Source: Leptospira semungkisensis
Lineage (GTDB): Bacteria > Spirochaetota > Leptospiria > Leptospirales > Leptospiraceae
DNA: 64,000 nucleotides
Assembly: GCF_004770055.1 (NCBI RefSeq)
Contig: NZ_RQEP01000010.1
Span: forward strand, 248,001 to 312,000
Direction of reading: 5' to 3'
Part shown: piece by piece, positions 9,360-17,922 of the stretch
Layout of the letters: each line of letters opens with the position of its first letter
Position numbering within the stretch: the first letter of the stretch is position 1
The notes under the pieces: generated by a model
Database searches by the model: none
Told to the model about the DNA's origin: nothing
Seen by the model: only the letters and a program-made list of their open reading frames with translations
Translations under genes and position numbers: made by a program

Positions 9360-10142
9360 ATGACTTTTCTCATGCCTAAGGCAAGCCTTCCGAAAACAAG
9401 ACCAGTATCCAAATCCAAGTTCCCGGGAGAAGGTTCCAGCTCCCAAGAAGTTCTCCAGGAAATCCGCTCCTTTGCGGACCCTAAAAAGGTCTCCATTCTT
9501 TCCAGCTTCTTCAAGACAGGAAAGGGACAATACGGAGAAGGAGATATATTCCTCGGGATCCAAGTGCCTCCTCTTAGAAAGCTTTCCAAAAAATACAGAG
9601 GACTTCCTCTTTCCGAACTCCAAAAAATCGTAAGTTCCAAATACCATGAGGAAAGATTAGCTGGCTTCTTCATTCTATGTGAAACATTCCAAAAATCAGA
9701 AGAACCGTACCGCAAGAAACTGCATCAGTTCTATCTTAAAAACTTAAAATACGTGAACAACTGGGATCTTGTGGACCTAAGCGCCAGAGAAATGATAGGA
9801 GACTATCTCATAGATAAGGACAGGAGCCTTCTATTCAAGCTCGCAAAATCCAAGGATCTCTGGGAGAAGAGGATAGCGATCATCGCTACGTACGCATTCA
9901 TCAGACAAGGAGACTTTTCGGATACATTTAAGATCTCTGAAATACTATTACATGATAAGGAAGATCTGATCCACAAAGCTGTCGGCTGGATGTTAAGAGA
10001 AGCGGGCAATCGGAACCTAAAAGCAGAGACCGAATTCTTAGATAAACATGCTCACGTTATGCCTAGAACCATGCTTAGATATGCGATCGAAAAGTTTCCG
10101 GACAAGTTAAAGAAGAAATATATGCTAGCAGGCAAGAGTTAA
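9360..10142 (+). CDS. DNA alkylation repair protein, AlkD-like HEAT-repeat glycosylase
   Basis: Removes N3- and N7-alkylated purines from DNA in base excision repair. It has 260 residues; the body from about residue 40 is all-helical HEAT-like repeats. Family positions are visible: the Trp/Asp pair in NNWDLVDLSA and Arg in WEKRIAIIATYAFIR, which in AlkD line the cleft that binds the alkylated base, and KAVGWMLREAG. The first 30 residues are basic and Ser/Pro-rich. ATG 9360 (weak AAGAAG site) is taken; ATG 9372 is possible. Divergent from trhO. Confidence 0.85.
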   Translation: MTFLMPKASLPKTRPVSKSKFPGEGSSSQEVLQEIRSFADPKKVSILSSFFKTGKGQYGEGDIFLGIQVPPLRKLSKKYRGLPLSELQKIVSSKYHEERLAGFFILCETFQKSEEPYRKKLHQFYLKNLKYVNNWDLVDLSAREMIGDYLIDKDRSLLFKLAKSKDLWEKRIAIIATYAFIRQGDFSDTFKISEILLHDKEDLIHKAVGWMLREAGNRNLKAETEFLDKHAHVMPRTMLRYAIEKFPDKLKKKYMLAGKS

Positions 10143-10325
10143 GGCGTTCTTTAATGCTATGCACCTAAGGCTGCCCTGAATTCATGGAAGAAACGACTCA
10201 TTCAGAGCTGAAGTCTACTTAGTCCCTAAGGACTCACGAAACCCCTAAGATCCAAGCTCGCCCGCCTCCTAAAGCCCCAAAAAACGCATATTAGGCAAAA
10301 GTAACAGTCGATCCCGGAGATATTC

Positions 10326-11810
10326 GTGAAACCCAAAAAAACATTCCAAGACCTGGATCTATCCGACGAGATCCTAAAGGCAATCCAAGATTTAGGATTC
10401 CAAGAACCTTCTAATATACAATCCGAAGCAATTCCTCTCATTCTTAGCGGAAGAGATGTGATCGGCCATTCCAGAACAGGAACAGGAAAGACTGCAGCAT
10501 TCGCAATCCCAGGCTTAGAAATCCTGGAAGAAGAAGACAGAAAACCTCAGATCCTAGTACTCTGCCCTACTCGTGAACTCGTAGTCCAAGTAGCAGAAGA
10601 GTTCAGAAAATTAGGAAAATATAAAGAAGATCTATCCGTTGCAGCGATTTACGGCGGAGAAGATATCAGCAAACAATTCAAGGCCCTCAAGAAGCATCCT
10701 CAAGTGATCGTTGGTACTCCAGGTAGAACCATGGATCATATGAGAAGAAAGACTCTCAACCTAAGTGCCGTTCGAATGGTAATCTTAGATGAGGCCGATG
10801 AAATGTTGGACATGGGATTCTTGGAGGATATGGAAACAATTTTATCCGAAGTTCCAGAAGAAAGACAAACAATTCTATTCTCCGCAACTCTTTCTGCCAA
10901 GGTAATGGGGATCACAAAGAGATTTTTGGATTCTCCAAAGACAGTGGACGTAACCGGCGGAAAAGCGGATCGTCCTAAGATTCAACAGATCTATTACGAG
11001 ATCAGAGAAGGCGTAAAGACGGAGGCATTGATCCGACTCCTAAGCCTCCATTCCCCAAAAGTAGCATTAGTTTTTTGTAATACAAAAGCAAGAGTGGACG
11101 AACTGGTAGAAGTCTTGAAATCCAAAGGAGTGTTTGCCGAAGGATTGCACGGAGACCTTTCTCAAAAGCAAAGAGACAAGGTAATGTCCGGCTTCCGAAC
11201 AGGGATCGTAAGCGTCCTAGTGGCAACCGATGTGGCGGGAAGAGGAATAGACGTAAGCGACGTAGAGGCAGTCTTCAATTTTGATATTCCCAGAGACTCG
11301 GAAGATTATGTTCACAGGATCGGAAGAACAGGACGTGCCGGAAGAAAAGGGATCGCTCTCAGTTTCGTTTCCGGAAGAGAACTTCGCACCTTGCATAGGA
11401 TCCAAGACCAACACGGATTCGAAATGGAAGCAGGAAAGATACCTAACGTATACGAACTGAATGAGAAAAGATTCCAAGGATTCGCACATATAGTAAAAGA
11501 AGTAGCTGAAGAGGGAGATCTGACTGAATATTCCAAGATAGTCAAGAAACTCACCTCAGACGGGATTCCTTCAGATGACCTGGCCGCTGCATTATTCAAA
11601 TTGGCACTGGGAACTAGTTCCGACAAATTCGATGAGACTGTTCGATTCGATCAGGATCACTCAGGAAATCGAGACAGAGATCGCTCCGGAAATAGGGACT
11701 TCAAGGGAAAGAACCGAAAAGACGGCAGAAAACCGGATCACAAATCCAAACGATTCGATCCACGCAAAAAAGGAAACAGCGGCCCTCCTCATAAAAAACG
11801 CAAACGCTAA
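10326..11810 (+). CDS. DEAD-box ATP-dependent RNA helicase
   Basis: RNA helicase of 494 residues, likely in ribosome assembly or mRNA turnover, cytoplasmic. Motifs: Q-motif region (GFQEPSNIQSEAIP), motif I SRTGTGKT (49-56), Ia PTRELV, Ib TPGR, II DEAD (155-158), III SAT (186-188), and VI HRIGRTGRAGR. A DeaD-like C-terminal extension ends in a very basic Arg/Asn/Lys/Asp-rich tail (about 430-494) that resembles RNA-binding tails. It starts with GTG at 10326, preceded by GGAGAT. The 183-base upstream region (10143-10325) is untranslated; nothing beyond a short AGTCC/GGACT hairpin was seen there. Confidence 0.92.
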   Translation: MKPKKTFQDLDLSDEILKAIQDLGFQEPSNIQSEAIPLILSGRDVIGHSRTGTGKTAAFAIPGLEILEEEDRKPQILVLCPTRELVVQVAEEFRKLGKYKEDLSVAAIYGGEDISKQFKALKKHPQVIVGTPGRTMDHMRRKTLNLSAVRMVILDEADEMLDMGFLEDMETILSEVPEERQTILFSATLSAKVMGITKRFLDSPKTVDVTGGKADRPKIQQIYYEIREGVKTEALIRLLSLHSPKVALVFCNTKARVDELVEVLKSKGVFAEGLHGDLSQKQRDKVMSGFRTGIVSVLVATDVAGRGIDVSDVEAVFNFDIPRDSEDYVHRIGRTGRAGRKGIALSFVSGRELRTLHRIQDQHGFEMEAGKIPNVYELNEKRFQGFAHIVKEVAEEGDLTEYSKIVKKLTSDGIPSDDLAAALFKLALGTSSDKFDETVRFDQDHSGNRDRDRSGNRDFKGKNRKDGRKPDHKSKRFDPRKKGNSGPPHKKRKR

Positions 11811-11898
11811 GCAAATTTGTCCGGGCTCCTCATAAAATGGAAATCCTGTCTAGGAAATGGATTTCCTGGAATCGAGTAGGTTCCAAAAAGGAGGAAGA

Positions 11899-13251
11899 AT
11901 GGAATTTGCAATCGTACTGTTAACCGGACTCTTAATCGGGTTCGGGTTAGCCTTTTTCATAGCCAAGGCCTTGTATTCCAAGGAGTCGGGGATCAATCCC
12001 GGCGAACATGAAAAGCTGAAGTTGGATAAAGCGGGGCTCATCGCGTCCGAACAAAGATCCAAGGAAAGGATCTCTCAATTAGAGAAAGAAGTCAAAGAAG
12101 GTTCCGAGAAAATGGAGAAGGCCATCGGCTTTTATCAATCCATGAAGAAGGAATCGGATCTTCTAAAAGAGAGACTAGAAAACCAAAAGAAAGAATTTGA
12201 AGAGCTCATGTCCAAGCTGGATGAGAAATTCAAGCACGCGGCAAACCAGGCTCTCTTGGATAATTCCCAAAAATTCAATCTACAGACCCAGGAAAAACTT
12301 ACGGATCTACTCAGACCTTTCAAGGATGAGATAGAAAAATTCGGAGTCAAGGTAGAGCAGTCGCATAAAGAGCATAAAGACGATACCGCGAATCTGAAGG
12401 CTCAGATCAATAATCTATTAGAAATGAATAAAACACTTTCTGAAGATGCAAAGAGTCTTGCCTCAGCATTAAAAGGAAACTCCAAGACACAAGGTGATTG
12501 GGGAGAAGGGATCTTAGAGAATATACTTCAGAATAGCGGACTCGTCAAAGGAAGAGAATACACATCCCAGGAATCCGTGCAAACAGAAGACGGAAGACTT
12601 CGTCCGGATATAGTAGTCAAACTTCCTTCCGGAAAATCCATAGTCATCGATTCCAAGGTATCTTTAACAGCTTACGTAGAATACGCCGCTGCAGAAACGG
12701 AAGAGGCTCGAAAGGCAGCCTTACAAAAGCATTTGAAAAGTCTCTACGATCATGTCACCGGACTGTACAAGAAAAACTACCAGTCTCTTTACGGAATCGA
12801 ATCTTTGGATTTCGTTCTCATGTTCCTACCTGTAGAACCTTCTTACTATGAAGCTGTCAGAACAGATCCTAAATTTTTAGAAGAAGCGTACGCCAAGAAC
12901 ATACTGATCGTAACTCCTTCCACATTGATGGTCTCATTGAAAATGGTAGCCAATCTTTGGAGAAAGGAAAAGCAGAACAAGAACTCGGAACAGATCGCAG
13001 AAGAATCCGGTAAAATGTACGATAAGATCGTAGAAGTGGTCACCGCATTAGAAGTTCTAGGCAAATCCTTAGACAAGTCCAAAGACAATTACGACGCCGT
13101 ATTAGGAAAACTGAAATCAGGAAGAGGCAATCTTCTCACTAGAGCGGAGAATATCCGAAAGTTAGGGGCCAAAGTACGAAAATCATTGGATTCTATTTCG
13201 GAAGAAGATACAAACGAAATGGAAGAAACACTCTTCCTAAACGGAGAATAA
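11899..13251 (+). CDS. rmuC: DNA recombination protein RmuC
   Basis: RmuC family, limits recombination between inverted repeats and carries a predicted PD-(D/E)xK nuclease-like core. From ATG 11899 it has 450 residues: one N-terminal membrane helix (about 3-25), a long coiled coil (about 45-200), then the conserved core beginning TQGDWGEGILENILQNSG and including RPDIVVKLPSGKSIVIDSKV. ATG 11899 is chosen over 11857 because an AGGAGGAAG ribosome site lies directly before it and the protein then begins with the membrane helix. Convergent with the cyclase gene 8 bases away. Confidence 0.92.
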   Translation: MEFAIVLLTGLLIGFGLAFFIAKALYSKESGINPGEHEKLKLDKAGLIASEQRSKERISQLEKEVKEGSEKMEKAIGFYQSMKKESDLLKERLENQKKEFEELMSKLDEKFKHAANQALLDNSQKFNLQTQEKLTDLLRPFKDEIEKFGVKVEQSHKEHKDDTANLKAQINNLLEMNKTLSEDAKSLASALKGNSKTQGDWGEGILENILQNSGLVKGREYTSQESVQTEDGRLRPDIVVKLPSGKSIVIDSKVSLTAYVEYAAAETEEARKAALQKHLKSLYDHVTGLYKKNYQSLYGIESLDFVLMFLPVEPSYYEAVRTDPKFLEEAYAKNILIVTPSTLMVSLKMVANLWRKEKQNKNSEQIAEESGKMYDKIVEVVTALEVLGKSLDKSKDNYDAVLGKLKSGRGNLLTRAENIRKLGAKVRKSLDSISEEDTNEMEETLFLNGE

Positions 13252-13259
13252 GAAAACCG

Positions 13260-15335
13260 TTACGCCAAATCGGGGCCGGGTTGCACCTTGCCGGAGCTAG
13301 GATAGATCTGCTCCATGCATCTCTTTAAGTAAAGATTCGCTCCCCGGTCCCCCGAATAAATCCTGAGCGCCTCTCTAAAAGATTCTCCAGCGTCTAAATA
13401 TCTTCCCGCATGAAAAAGATCGACTCCCCGTTCGAAGTTTACTCTGGAATTCCGAAAGGCTTCCTTTTCCGTAGTGCTCAAATAGTCCCCTATCTCATGA
13501 ATGTTTAGATTTTCGGTCTTACCCTTAAATCTTAAACGATCCAATCTTCTTAGAATGAATCGATTTGCATCCTTGAGTTTTTTAAGAGTGTCCTCGCTGA
13601 TAAGGATATTAGAACCATAATATTTATTTAATGTTTCTAGCTTAGAAGCCAAATGGACTGCATCGGATATCACTGTGCTTTCCATTCTTTCTCCGGAACC
13701 AACGATCCCCATCATCAAAGAACCTGTATGGATCCCGATTCCAACTCGGATCGCTCTTTCTCCCTTTTCGATCCTTCTTAGATTGTATTCCAAGATCCGA
13801 TTCTGCATAGAGATCGCTGCAGAGACTGCGTCGTCCGTATCGGAGAAAAGAGCCATAATCGCATCTCCAAAATACTTATCTACAAATCCGCGATTCGATT
13901 GGATCACCGGTTCCATTTCAGAAATATAAGAATTTAGTAATTCAAAACTTTCCTTTGAATCGATGCTTTCGGAAATCTCCGTAAAAGAACGGATATCCGC
14001 AAATAGAATTGTCATCTCCTTCTTGATCTGATCTCCGGGACGCATGTCTTCCAATTTGTCCTTACCCAGAAATTCCAAAAAACTAAGCGGAACAAAACGG
14101 CTATAGGTATCGTTCAGTCTCATCAATCTCTCTGAAAGTTTCTCCTTCTCCAAATACAAGTCCCTATGTTTAGAAGAAAGAATGAACGCTTGATTGAAGA
14201 TAGCGATCAGTAAACCCACAGGAATAATGAACCGAGTAAAGATCAACTGATGAGCAGATAGAACATCAAAAGTCCCCGCGCAAATAAGAGAAAAGAAAGC
14301 GAATGTGATCGGTATAGAATAAGGAGCGCCATGCAGTAAGGCGCGAAATATCACATAGATCGCAACCGCCACCGCAAGAAAGAAAGTCCCTTGGAAATAG
14401 GGAACCGCATACGTAGGGAAAGGAAATGGCAAGAGAAGACTGAGAGAAAAAACAAAGGAGATCGCGTAGAAGAATAGGATTAATTTTCGAGGAAAATAAT
14501 CCGGGAACGTATGTCTCAAGAAATGCATACCCAAAGGCATTGCAGCGTACATAGTCACATATTCCAGGCACATAGAGAGTCGATAAGAAAGAGGAAAGTA
14601 TAATTGGACAAACTTATCTTCCGTAACAAAGATCCTTACAAAGATCACGAAACAGAAAAGTGCAAATACCAAAGGAGCTCGATCGATCCTACGTAAAAAG
14701 AAAATCCAAAGATGATACGAGCCTGCAAGAAAGAAGATCCCAGCTAAAAAGAAATCCCAATCTCTCAGGCTTTGGATTTCCTTAGAAAGAGCTCCTGCTT
14801 CTCCGAATTGGATATTGTACCAGAAACCTCCCATTCTATGATGAAAATTAGATATTTCGAATATAATCTCAGATTCCCCACCGGAAGAATCCCACTCATA
14901 GTAGATGGAAGAATTATCCGGAACACTCGTTTCCTTAGTCTTTCCTGGTATTCCAGAGCCCGCTACTACCTTACCATTCACGAATAAACGAAACGCAGTA
15001 GACTGCCATTTAGAATAGATCGCGAACCTCTTTGGATGATCCGGCATTAATATCTTTAATTTTACGACAGCGTAGCCGTCTCCCGACCAAGTATTCGGGA
15101 CCACATAGAATGTTTCTACAGAAGAGGATGGAAGGTCTTCGAATAATGATCTAGGATAATAGAACCATTCCCCGCTTAGATCCAGGATGGGTTGAGAAGA
15201 AAAATCCCAAGAACGAAGATCCAGAACACCTTTCTGAGCGGAAGGTAATGCTAAAGGTTTAGAAGAACAGGAAATGAATGAGAAAAGAAGGAGGATGGAA
15301 AGTAAAAGCGAACTAACAGTGAAAAGTTTTCGCAT
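13260..15335 (-). CDS. Membrane class III nucleotide cyclase with 7TMR-DISM-like sensor; altered catalytic residues
   Basis: Predicted signal-transduction protein of 691 residues. Order: signal with possible lipobox (SFISC, Cys23), an extracytoplasmic jelly-roll-like domain (about 40-180, with SGEWFYYP and RLFVNGKVVAGSG), seven hydrophobic helices (about 195-385), a short coiled linker, a class III cyclase domain (about 435-615) and a TPR-like tail (about 630-680). Metal aspartates Asp447 and Asp491 and base-recognition Lys487/Asp558 are present, but the transition-state Asn and Arg of the usual VNLASR motif are His561 and Lys565 (VHLASK), so activity may be weak or absent. ATG 15335 is preferred; a start at 15371 adds 12 residues without a signal-like character. 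Confidence 0.85.
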   Translation of the reverse strand: MRKLFTVSSLLLSILLLFSFISCSSKPLALPSAQKGVLDLRSWDFSSQPILDLSGEWFYYPRSLFEDLPSSSVETFYVVPNTWSGDGYAVVKLKILMPDHPKRFAIYSKWQSTAFRLFVNGKVVAGSGIPGKTKETSVPDNSSIYYEWDSSGGESEIIFEISNFHHRMGGFWYNIQFGEAGALSKEIQSLRDWDFFLAGIFFLAGSYHLWIFFLRRIDRAPLVFALFCFVIFVRIFVTEDKFVQLYFPLSYRLSMCLEYVTMYAAMPLGMHFLRHTFPDYFPRKLILFFYAISFVFSLSLLLPFPFPTYAVPYFQGTFFLAVAVAIYVIFRALLHGAPYSIPITFAFFSLICAGTFDVLSAHQLIFTRFIIPVGLLIAIFNQAFILSSKHRDLYLEKEKLSERLMRLNDTYSRFVPLSFLEFLGKDKLEDMRPGDQIKKEMTILFADIRSFTEISESIDSKESFELLNSYISEMEPVIQSNRGFVDKYFGDAIMALFSDTDDAVSAAISMQNRILEYNLRRIEKGERAIRVGIGIHTGSLMMGIVGSGERMESTVISDAVHLASKLETLNKYYGSNILISEDTLKKLKDANRFILRRLDRLRFKGKTENLNIHEIGDYLSTTEKEAFRNSRVNFERGVDLFHAGRYLDAGESFREALRIYSGDRGANLYLKRCMEQIYPSSGKVQPGPDLA

Positions 15336-15460
15336 CTTATCTCGCTTTGCAATTTTTATAACTGCGCACACAGAATCCTCAGGAAAATAGCTTTGTCAAG
15401 AGAATAAGATCCTTCCTTTTTTTTCTTTACCCGACAAAGAGTTCCTCTAACTTGCATCCA

Positions 15461-16429
15461 ATGTTTCAGAAGTTCTTCCGCAATATCTTAGCGTTTCTTA
15501 TACTCTTCGGTCTTTGTCTAGACTGCAGCGACAGCTTAAAAGGAAAGCCCACTCCAGCAATTCCTGAGTTAGCAGGATTCTACGTGAGTGAAAAATCTAG
15601 AGATTGGCTCAAGGACAATAAGCTAAAGATCCAAGCACTTTGGATCAGACGCACCACAAACGGAGAGATGGAATTCATGAACAAAACCATCACTCGCTTG
15701 CAGTTCAGCGTTAGCGATAATCGTGAAGAATTAAAGACCAGGACAGGCAAAGTTCTTACTAGCGGAAGAGAAGTAGTCCTACTAGAATCCTTATACAGAG
15801 AATATCATCGACAGTATTCCGGCAAAAACAATCCGGATGCGAAGGATTGGGATCTAAGATCCTTTGGTCCATTTGCAAAAATGAAAGAAGTAAGCAATCT
15901 AATCGGAGAAGGATCCGGAAGAGGAGCAAAACTCGCCGACGACAACAACTCCCTCGTATTCTCCAACGGAGAGACTTATTATAGAATAGGCGGCCCCTTA
16001 CTCGGAAGGATCTCCATAAATGTGAATAAATATAAGAGAGTGATAGATAACGAGGTCGCAGGAGTAGTCTTCTTTCCTCTAAGCACAACAGCATTTCCGG
16101 AAGAAAATGGAAAGCAAAGTTACCTAGCATTCTTCTCTACCACAGAATCCTTAAGTCCAGGAATGCCTCTTAGGATCGGAGATTACTCCGGTTCGATAAA
16201 AGAAGTATTCGAACATCTATGCGTAGTGGATCTTCCTGTTAAGACAGGAGCACAGGCCCCAAGCTTAGCCTATCTAACTCCAATGATCCTGGATGGACAG
16301 GTTGACTTAAAAACCGTTTCTCATAAAGAAACTACCGAAGAATTGATTCGTAGATTGAAACAGGATCCAAACGTATCTAAAGAAGAATTGATCCGAGAAC
16401 TGGAGAAATTAAAAGGAAGAGATCAATAA
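15461..16429 (+). CDS. Putative lipoprotein, unknown function
   Basis: Exported protein of 322 residues with a clear lipoprotein signal (FLILFGLCLDC, Cys at about 22). The rest is a soluble domain with no motif recognised; residues 290-322 are highly charged and helical (repeated EELIR/EELIREL). ATG 15461 is taken because the upstream candidate at 15452 is a TTG. It is divergent from the cyclase gene and convergent with the MarR operon, separated from it by a strong hairpin. Confidence 0.65.
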   Translation: MFQKFFRNILAFLILFGLCLDCSDSLKGKPTPAIPELAGFYVSEKSRDWLKDNKLKIQALWIRRTTNGEMEFMNKTITRLQFSVSDNREELKTRTGKVLTSGREVVLLESLYREYHRQYSGKNNPDAKDWDLRSFGPFAKMKEVSNLIGEGSGRGAKLADDNNSLVFSNGETYYRIGGPLLGRISINVNKYKRVIDNEVAGVVFFPLSTTAFPEENGKQSYLAFFSTTESLSPGMPLRIGDYSGSIKEVFEHLCVVDLPVKTGAQAPSLAYLTPMILDGQVDLKTVSHKETTEELIRRLKQDPNVSKEELIRELEKLKGRDQ

Positions 16430-16445
16430 TAGAATCTTAGACTTT

Positions 16446-16478
16446 GCATACTCTCTCCTTATTGTTGAGAGAGTATGC
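16446..16478. terminator. Strong 12-bp hairpin between convergent genes
   Basis: GCATACTCTCTC (16446-16457) pairs perfectly with GAGAGAGTATGC (16467-16478) around a 9-base loop. It covers the last codons and stop of the MarR gene and follows the lipoprotein gene by 16 bases. No U-tract follows on either strand, so it may be a transcript-end stabiliser or weak bidirectional terminator rather than a classic intrinsic one. Confidence 0.5.
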
Positions 16479-16908
16479 CTAAACTAGAGAGAAAACTCTT
16501 GCGGTTCGTTCCAAGGGCCGTAAAAAATTCCTCATCGAAATCTTCTACATTTTGGATGGCTTGCTTTAAGATCTTCTGACCTTCCGAAGTAGTTAACACG
16601 ATCTTCGCTCTGGTGTCAGTGTCATGAGCAGTACGTTTTACTAACTTCTTTCCCTCAAGAGTCCTTAGAACTTGAGAAGTAGTCATCGGATCCGTCTTTG
16701 CCTGATCCGCAATCCTGATCTGAGTAGTTTCCTCTCCGTGGATCTCCAACCAATGGGTCACAGTCAATAAAACGAATTGAGCATGTGTTAATCCCAAAGG
16801 CTCCAGCACTTTACGGATCCCTCTTTGCCAGAGATTCGTAACTTGCCAGAGAAGAAAACCGGGGCTCTCCTCCGATTTTTCGTATCTAGACACCTTATCC
16901 TTGGACAC
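16459..16908 (-). CDS. MarR-family transcriptional regulator
   Basis: Winged-helix repressor-type protein of 149 residues. The HTH region is QIRIADQAKTDPMTTSQVLRTLEGKK split over about residues 60-90, and the wing is RTAHDTDTRAKIVLTT. Last gene of a three-gene minus-strand operon (SRPBCC, EVE, MarR), overlapping the EVE gene by 14 bases. A near-perfect palindrome just before the first gene is the obvious candidate for autoregulation. The ligand is unknown. Confidence 0.85.
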   Translation of the reverse strand: MSKDKVSRYEKSEESPGFLLWQVTNLWQRGIRKVLEPLGLTHAQFVLLTVTHWLEIHGEETTQIRIADQAKTDPMTTSQVLRTLEGKKLVKRTAHDTDTRAKIVLTTSEGQKILKQAIQNVEDFDEEFFTALGTNRKSFLSSLGILSQQ

Positions 16909-17326
16909 TCACACCCATCCTTTCCGAGATCAAAAGGAAATCTTCAGGACCGATCTCCAAGAATCCAGTCCGAAACGGAAAGCCCCAGGACTTTTTGTTC
17001 GGTATAAATTTCAAAGAAGGAATCAAAGGAAGAATATCCGCTTCCTTTGCTGTCACATACTCCACATTTCTTCGGAAAGGACAAAAGTCAGGGCTCATCT
17101 GAAAAGGATACACCAGATCATCCGATATCCTTCCTAGAGAAGTGAACTTACGACAGGCCTCACTTCCCCCGAACATTTCTTTAGAAGAATAGACTAGGAC
17201 CCAGTCCCCCTTTCTCATTCTAGAAAGAGGGCCCTTCTTGCCGTGGCATGACTGGATAATCCCTTCCGAGATCCCTCGCATTGCATGCTCTTTAGAAGCG
17301 ACTACGATCCAATACTTTGAGTTCAT
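16895..17326 (-). CDS. EVE-domain protein
   Basis: EVE (PUA-like) domain protein of 143 residues, a family thought to bind modified bases or nucleic acids. Features: MNSKYWIVVASKEHAMRG at the start, KGDWVLVYSSKE, and the C-terminal FRTGFLEIGPEDFLLI. ATG 17326 is chosen because it begins the conserved strand and overlaps the preceding gene's stop by 4 bases; the longer frame to 17413 would run back into the SRPBCC gene. It overlaps the MarR start by 14 bases. Confidence 0.83.
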   Translation of the reverse strand: MNSKYWIVVASKEHAMRGISEGIIQSCHGKKGPLSRMRKGDWVLVYSSKEMFGGSEACRKFTSLGRISDDLVYPFQMSPDFCPFRRNVEYVTAKEADILPLIPSLKFIPNKKSWGFPFRTGFLEIGPEDFLLISERMGVSVQG

Positions 17327-17748
17327 TTCTTTTCCGCCTTTACGAGCTCGGAGAAGGTGCTGATCTCTTCTCTCATTCCTTTGGCTTGTTCTTCTCCGAT
17401 AATCTTTCTCCAAAGAAATCCGAGAGGCCCGGTGATGATCAGTTCCACCTTGATCTCAGTTCCATTTTTCTTCTCAGAAAAGAAATGGATGAATTTCATT
17501 TTTGCTCCGGGAAGACTAGTCACATCTCCAAACACAAAAGGTTTTTCCGATTCAGTGATCACTGCCTTGCAGGTAAAGCCTCCTTTCGGTTTAAGAAGGA
17601 ACTCCTTTCCTACGGTAGGTTCTCCTTCTATCTTAGTCCATTCTATGTCCGAATCCCATTTGGACCAATTCCGAACGTCCGCTCTCGCCTTCCAAAGAGA
17701 CTCTGCGTCGATTCCCTGGACCTCGGTTACATACTCATACTTCCACAT
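17323..17748 (-). CDS. SRPBCC-family (START-like) protein
   Basis: Small helix-grip protein of 141 residues (polyketide cyclase/AHSA1-like), which binds hydrophobic ligands in a cavity. Visible: DVRNWSKWDSDIEWTKIEG early, FLLKPKGGFTCKAVIT, and the long C-terminal helix. ATG 17748 (MWKYEYV) is preferred to ATG 17760 because GGAG lies 6 bases before it. First gene of the operon with the EVE and MarR genes; the palindromic operator lies 14 bases upstream. MarR or ArsR regulators next to START-like proteins are a frequent pairing. Confidence 0.75.
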   Translation of the reverse strand: MWKYEYVTEVQGIDAESLWKARADVRNWSKWDSDIEWTKIEGEPTVGKEFLLKPKGGFTCKAVITESEKPFVFGDVTSLPGAKMKFIHFFSEKKNGTEIKVELIITGPLGFLWRKIIGEEQAKGMREEISTFSELVKAEKK

Positions 17749-17761
17749 TGTAAACTCCATT

Positions 17762-17846
17762 TAGTAAGCATACTTACTATTTATAATAAAAATACATATA
17801 ATAATAACACTTATTATTCAAGCATTTTTTATATGTATACTTACTA
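17762..17846 (-). promoter_or_regulatory. Palindromic operator and second half-site of the MarR operon
   Basis: TAGTAAG-CATA-CTTACTA (17762-17779) has perfect 7-base arms directly upstream of the operon start. The right arm with its flank, ATACTTACTATTT, recurs at 17838-17850. The stretch between is very AT-rich and suits a promoter. Symmetry and position suggest binding by the operon's own MarR protein; this is inferred. Confidence 0.6.
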
Positions 17847-17869
17847 TTTTTTGCAAATGAGGAAGGCAT

Positions 17870-17897
17870 AAAAAAAGCGCCCCTTTCGAGGCGCTTT
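17870..17897 (-). terminator. Intrinsic terminator of the lipase gene
   Basis: AAAGCGCC (17874-17881) pairs with GGCGCTTT (17890-17897); read on the minus strand it ends in a run of seven T. It lies 26 bases past the lipase stop codon. Confidence 0.85.
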
Positions 17898-17922
17898 CTC
17901 TTCTCTAAACTAACTTCTCTTA

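Noticed and set aside
17044..17072. Second TGTCACA as a possible ECF41 promoter
   Set aside because: Lies inside the EVE gene and is not followed by CGTC at 16 bases.
17317..17871. 184-codon open frame opposite the SRPBCC gene
   Set aside because: Runs through the palindromic promoter region and is low-complexity at its end; the minus-strand gene has clear family features.
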